Below, in pieces: positions 61,404-64,000 of a stretch of 64,000 nt of DNA (the stretch's first letter is position 1; each line of letters starts with the position of its first letter). The stretch is from Desertivirga brevis (GTDB lineage Bacteria; Bacteroidota; Bacteroidia; Sphingobacteriales; Sphingobacteriaceae): the NCBI RefSeq assembly GCF_017355835.1, contig NZ_JAFEWF010000010.1, positions 124,001 to 188,000 on the forward strand, read 5' to 3'. The translations under genes and the position numbers were made by a program. The notes under the pieces are model-generated. The model did no database searches, was not told the origin of the DNA, and was given only the letters and a program-made list of their open reading frames with translations.

Positions 61404-62009
61404 ATGGAGAAAGAGAAGTCGAACGAAAGGATAATACTGGGAATAGACCCCGGAACAGCCGTGATGGGTTATGGGTTAGTTAAAGAGGTGAATAAAAAAT
61501 CTGAGCTGGTGAGTCTTGGCATTGTAAAACTCGATCATCTCGATGACCATCCATTGAAGCTAAAAAGGATCTTTGAAAAAACGGTAGCACTAATCGATGA
61601 ATACCATCCTGATTGTTTAGCTATTGAAGCTCCTTTTTATGGTAAAAATATACAAGTTATGCTTAAGCTTGGCAGAGCCCAGGGGGTAGCTATGGCTGCA
61701 GCATTATCAAGGGGACTTCCCATTTTTGAATATTCACCAAGAAAAATTAAGCAGTCTATTACCGGCAATGGAAACGCCACAAAGGAACAGGTGGCCGCGA
61801 TGTTACAAACATTACTAAATTTCAAGGAAACACCTCAGTTTCTTGATGCTACAGACGGGTTGGCTGTTGCTCTCTGTCATTGCTTCCAACGCACAAGCAC
61901 TGGTGGCTCTGGCTCTAAAAGCTATTCTGGTTGGGAATCATTTGTAAAAGACAATCAGAAACGCGTTACGAACCCCTTGGCGATATTTAAAAGTAAAGCT
62001 GCCTCATAA
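61404..62009 (+). CDS. ruvC: Holliday junction endonuclease RuvC, 201 aa
   Basis: The catalytic acidic residues lie in the motifs GIDPGTAVMGYGLV (first Asp), AIEAPFYGKN (Glu) and DATDGLAVALCH (Asp). Length 201 fits. The start is ATG at 61404; a TTG at 61398 is also in frame. It resolves Holliday junctions with RuvAB. ruvA and ruvB are not adjacent. Confidence 0.94.
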   Translation: MEKEKSNERIILGIDPGTAVMGYGLVKEVNKKSELVSLGIVKLDHLDDHPLKLKRIFEKTVALIDEYHPDCLAIEAPFYGKNIQVMLKLGRAQGVAMAAALSRGLPIFEYSPRKIKQSITGNGNATKEQVAAMLQTLLNFKETPQFLDATDGLAVALCHCFQRTSTGGSGSKSYSGWESFVKDNQKRVTNPLAIFKSKAAS

Positions 62010-62020
62010 ATTTAAATAGC

Positions 62021-62054
62021 AAAGGACCTATAAAGCAAGCTTTATAAGTCCTTT
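62021..62054. terminator. Long inverted repeat between ruvC and HIT genes
   Basis: AAAGGACCTATAAAGC (62021-62036) pairs with GCTTTATAAGTCCTTT (62039-62054) with one mismatch and a two-base loop. It lacks a long T-run but lies between the convergent genes and may end both. Confidence 0.55.
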
Positions 62055-62072
62055 AAGTATTTCAAATAAATC

Positions 62073-62471
62073 TTAGAGATCTATCTTAGCAGCTATTTTT
62101 TCAGCTATTTCTTTCATTTCTTCAGCCTCCAGCTTAAGCTTTGGCTTCGCAAAATTCATATCATCCATTCCATTCATAGGAACCAAATGAATATGAACAT
62201 GAGGCACTTCCAGCCCTATAACAGTAACACCAATACGTTTACAAGGAATTGCTTCTTTCAGCCCTTTGGCAACTTTCTTTGCAAATAATTGCAGTGCCGA
62301 GTAAACATCATCCTCCAAATCAAAAATATAGTCGATCTCCTGCTTTGGAATCACAAGCACATGTCCCTTAATTAGTGGAAACACATCTAAAAAAGCGAGG
62401 TAATTCTCGTCCTCTGCAACTTTATATGCTGGAATTTCACCGGCAACAATTCTTGAAAAAATAGAAGCCAT
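62073..62471 (-). CDS. HIT-family nucleotide-binding protein, 132 aa
   Basis: The histidine triad HVHIHLVP lies near residue 95, and the N-terminal SIFSRIVAGEIPAYKVAEDENYLAFLDVFPLIKGH is the Hint-type core. These proteins hydrolyse adenylated nucleotides. It lies 37 bp downstream of greA and is probably cotranscribed. ATG at 62471. Confidence 0.92.
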   Translation of the reverse strand: MASIFSRIVAGEIPAYKVAEDENYLAFLDVFPLIKGHVLVIPKQEIDYIFDLEDDVYSALQLFAKKVAKGLKEAIPCKRIGVTVIGLEVPHVHIHLVPMNGMDDMNFAKPKLKLEAEEMKEIAEKIAAKIDL

Positions 62472-62508
62472 TTAACTATGTATTGATGTTTGAAGGTAGT
62501 TTTAATAC

Positions 62509-62982
62509 TTATCTGGAAATCTCAAGGATCTCAAATTCTATGTTGCCCGCAGGAACAGCTATTTCAGCCTTATCGCCCACAGATTTACCAAGTAAGCCTT
62601 TCGCTATCGGAGATTTTACTGAGATCTTACCTGATTTCAAATCTGCTTCAGATTCAGATACCAACTGATAGGTCATAGTAGCCCCGTTCTTCACATTTTT
62701 GATCTTCACTATTGACAAAGCAAGCACTTTTGAAGTATCCAGTTTCGACTCGTCGATGATCCGGGCGTTTGCCAAGGTTTCTTCAAGCTTAGCTATCTTA
62801 GTTTCATGATGACCCTGAGCTTCTTTTGCTGCATCATACTCCGCATTCTCAGATAAATCACCTTTATCACGGGCCTCAGCAATAGCCTTTGCAATATTTG
62901 ATCTTCCTTCAGTTTTTAAATAATGTAGCTCTTCTTTTAACTTTTCTAATCCCTCTTTGGTATAATAAGTTATCTCTGCCAT
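62509..62982 (-). CDS. greA: Transcription elongation factor GreA, 157 aa
   Basis: The N-terminal coiled coil (KEGLEKLKEELHYLKTE, GDLSENAEYDAAKEAQG with the acidic tip) and C-terminal FKBP-like domain (SPIAKGLLGKSVGDKAEIAVPAG) are clear. It rescues stalled RNA polymerase by stimulating transcript cleavage. ATG at 62982; the HIT gene follows. Confidence 0.95.
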   Translation of the reverse strand: MAEITYYTKEGLEKLKEELHYLKTEGRSNIAKAIAEARDKGDLSENAEYDAAKEAQGHHETKIAKLEETLANARIIDESKLDTSKVLALSIVKIKNVKNGATMTYQLVSESEADLKSGKISVKSPIAKGLLGKSVGDKAEIAVPAGNIEFEILEISR

Positions 62983-63022
62983 ATTGCACTAATTTTGTGA
63001 TTGAACATCTATAAAAAACAAA

Positions 63023-63057
63023 CAAGACTACACCAGGATTTAGCTGATATAGTCTTG
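63023..63057 (-). terminator. Terminator of the 63209-64000 gene
   Basis: On the minus strand CAAGACTA (63050-63057) pairs with TAGTCTTG (63023-63030) and the stem is followed by TTTGTTTTTT. The loop is about 19 bases. It lies 150 bp after the stop codon of the kinase gene and just before the greA start. Confidence 0.6.
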
Positions 63058-63208
63058 CCTCTATAAGGACGAAGATATACGTACAGAATTATAAATCCAA
63101 AATTTGCTTAAAATTTGCCTTATAACTCCGGCCTTAATACCGCTCTGCAAGGAGCAAAATAATAATAATTATAAACGTAAATAGTTTTGTCTTTTGTATA
63201 GAAGTATG

Positions 63209-64000
63209 TCAGGATTGAGTTAGAAAGTCAGCAAGGTCATGGATGGGATTAGAAAGGATTTTCCCGATCTTAATATTATACTTTTGACATACCTTGTGTA
63301 AAACATCCTGAAAGTGATATGCTATAGAACCGACGAAGTGGCAGGGATAAGACTGATGTGTAGGATAGGGTAAAAGATGCGTCCTTACGAAACACTCAAG
63401 TCCAACCTGTAACATATCTTCAACGTACTCTTCTCCCCTGTTAGAACTTAGAAATTTAGCGAATGAGGCCAGATAAAAGTTTGGAAGTGGCTCCTGATAA
63501 ACGTTACGGATCACGATATCTTTATTGATATCGTAGTCTTTTTTAAAAGCCCGGCGAACATGAGGTGGCATTTTATCATAGAGGTAATCTGTAATAAGCT
63601 TTTTGCCGAAATAAGTTCCAGAACCCTCGTCCCCGAGTACGAAGCCAAGGCCATTCACTCCTTCATGAACTTGTTCCCCATCGTAAAAAGCAACATTTGA
63701 AGCTGTTCCAAGAATACAGGTAAAGCCTTTTTTCTTTCCACAAGTAGCATAGGCAGAGCCTAAAGCATCATTTTCAACACTTATATAGGCTCGGGAAAAT
63801 ACCTTAGATAATCCGTTAGAAACAATTTCTCTCTTATCGGGAGTAGTACAACCCTCACCAAAGAAATATACTTCCTTTATTCTGGAATTATATTCCTGAA
63901 TTTCATTGTAAGCTGATAAAACCTTGCAAATATCCTTATCGGTTTGGAAGTAAGGATTGATACCCCGGGTAGTGAATTCTCTTAACTCAGTATCGCTTAA
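63209..64000 (-). CDS. N-acetylglucosamine kinase-like BadF/BadG family protein, C-terminal 263 aa, cut by window edge
   Basis: The frame is open from the last base of the window to the stop at 63209. Visible parts are YISVENDALGSAYATCG, GFTCILGTASNVAFYDG and GLGFVLGDEGSGTYFGK, which are the phosphate-binding and adenosine motifs of the BadF/NAGK ATPase family. The Gly usually found in GTGSN is Ala (GTASN). It probably phosphorylates a hexosamine, which would connect with murQ in cell-wall recycling, but the sugar is inferred. The N-terminus lies outside the window. Confidence 0.78.
   Translation of the reverse strand, partial: LSDTELREFTTRGINPYFQTDKDICKVLSAYNEIQEYNSRIKEVYFFGEGCTTPDKREIVSNGLSKVFSRAYISVENDALGSAYATCGKKKGFTCILGTASNVAFYDGEQVHEGVNGLGFVLGDEGSGTYFGKKLITDYLYDKMPPHVRRAFKKDYDINKDIVIRNVYQEPLPNFYLASFAKFLSSNRGEEYVEDMLQVGLECFVRTHLLPYPTHQSYPCHFVGSIAYHFQDVLHKVCQKYNIKIGKILSNPIHDLADFLTQS

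Overview
The window is 64 kb of a low-to-moderate GC Bacteroidota chromosome, most like Sphingobacteriaceae (Pedobacter/Mucilaginibacter group). I infer this from the protein families (a CarboxypepD_reg/TonB receptor, DUF1501/DUF1800 pair, WG-repeat, fasciclin and many type II lipoproteins), the near absence of Shine-Dalgarno sites, and promoters of the Bacteroidota type (TTG, about 19 bp, TAnnTTTG). It is ordinary chromosome: no phage, insertion sequence, CRISPR array or rRNA was seen. The unusual content lies between the genes: small structured RNAs, an attenuator, a riboswitch and several families of short intergenic repeats.

0-13 kb: a truncated DUF4118 histidine kinase, lipoproteins, an RsbQ-like hydrolase, a YhdH-type reductase, a siderophore receptor under a probable iron operator, a DUF1501/DUF1800 exported pair and a WG-repeat/DUF2306 operon. 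13-28 kb: methyltransferase, oligogalacturonate-lyase-like propeller, LLM flavoprotein, a carbamoyltransferase/PIG-L deacetylase pair, 2-hydroxyacid dehydrogenase, a Thr/Gly repeat protein, histidine kinase, Nudix, SDR and small hypotheticals. 28-34 kb: a marR-adaptor-RND-TolC efflux operon read leftward. 34-41 kb: a PAS histidine kinase, hemW, fasciclin, fructokinase-like kinase and murQ. 41-46 kb: a SAM-I riboswitch followed by full-length metH, then ThuA and tRNA-Thr. 46-52 kb: a thrA-thrB-thrC-HAD operon preceded by a Thr/Ile-rich leader peptide and attenuator. 52-58 kb: rsgA, dtd, a frameshifted GxxExxY gene, a MazG-like gene, a ComB-like gene, gcvT and rnhB, separated by repeats built from AATTCGTG/ACTAATTA words. 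58-64 kb: PP2C phosphatase, glycosyltransferase and flippase-like protein, ruvC, HIT, greA and a truncated N-acetylglucosamine kinase-like gene.

The best candidates for something undescribed are: (1) a two-copy small RNA family (503-581 and 34901-34975) with compensating changes in its hairpins, an identical linker, and a 12-nt complement of that linker after a small ORF at 27.7 kb; (2) a second two-copy structured RNA family (15472-15555 and 22060-22144); (3) the thr attenuator, whose antiterminator and terminator pairings can be read directly; and (4) the GxxExxY pseudogene embedded in a repeat family that fills nearby intergenic gaps. Several start codons were moved to the first ATG when the longest reading frame began with TTG or GTG; such choices are stated in each entry.
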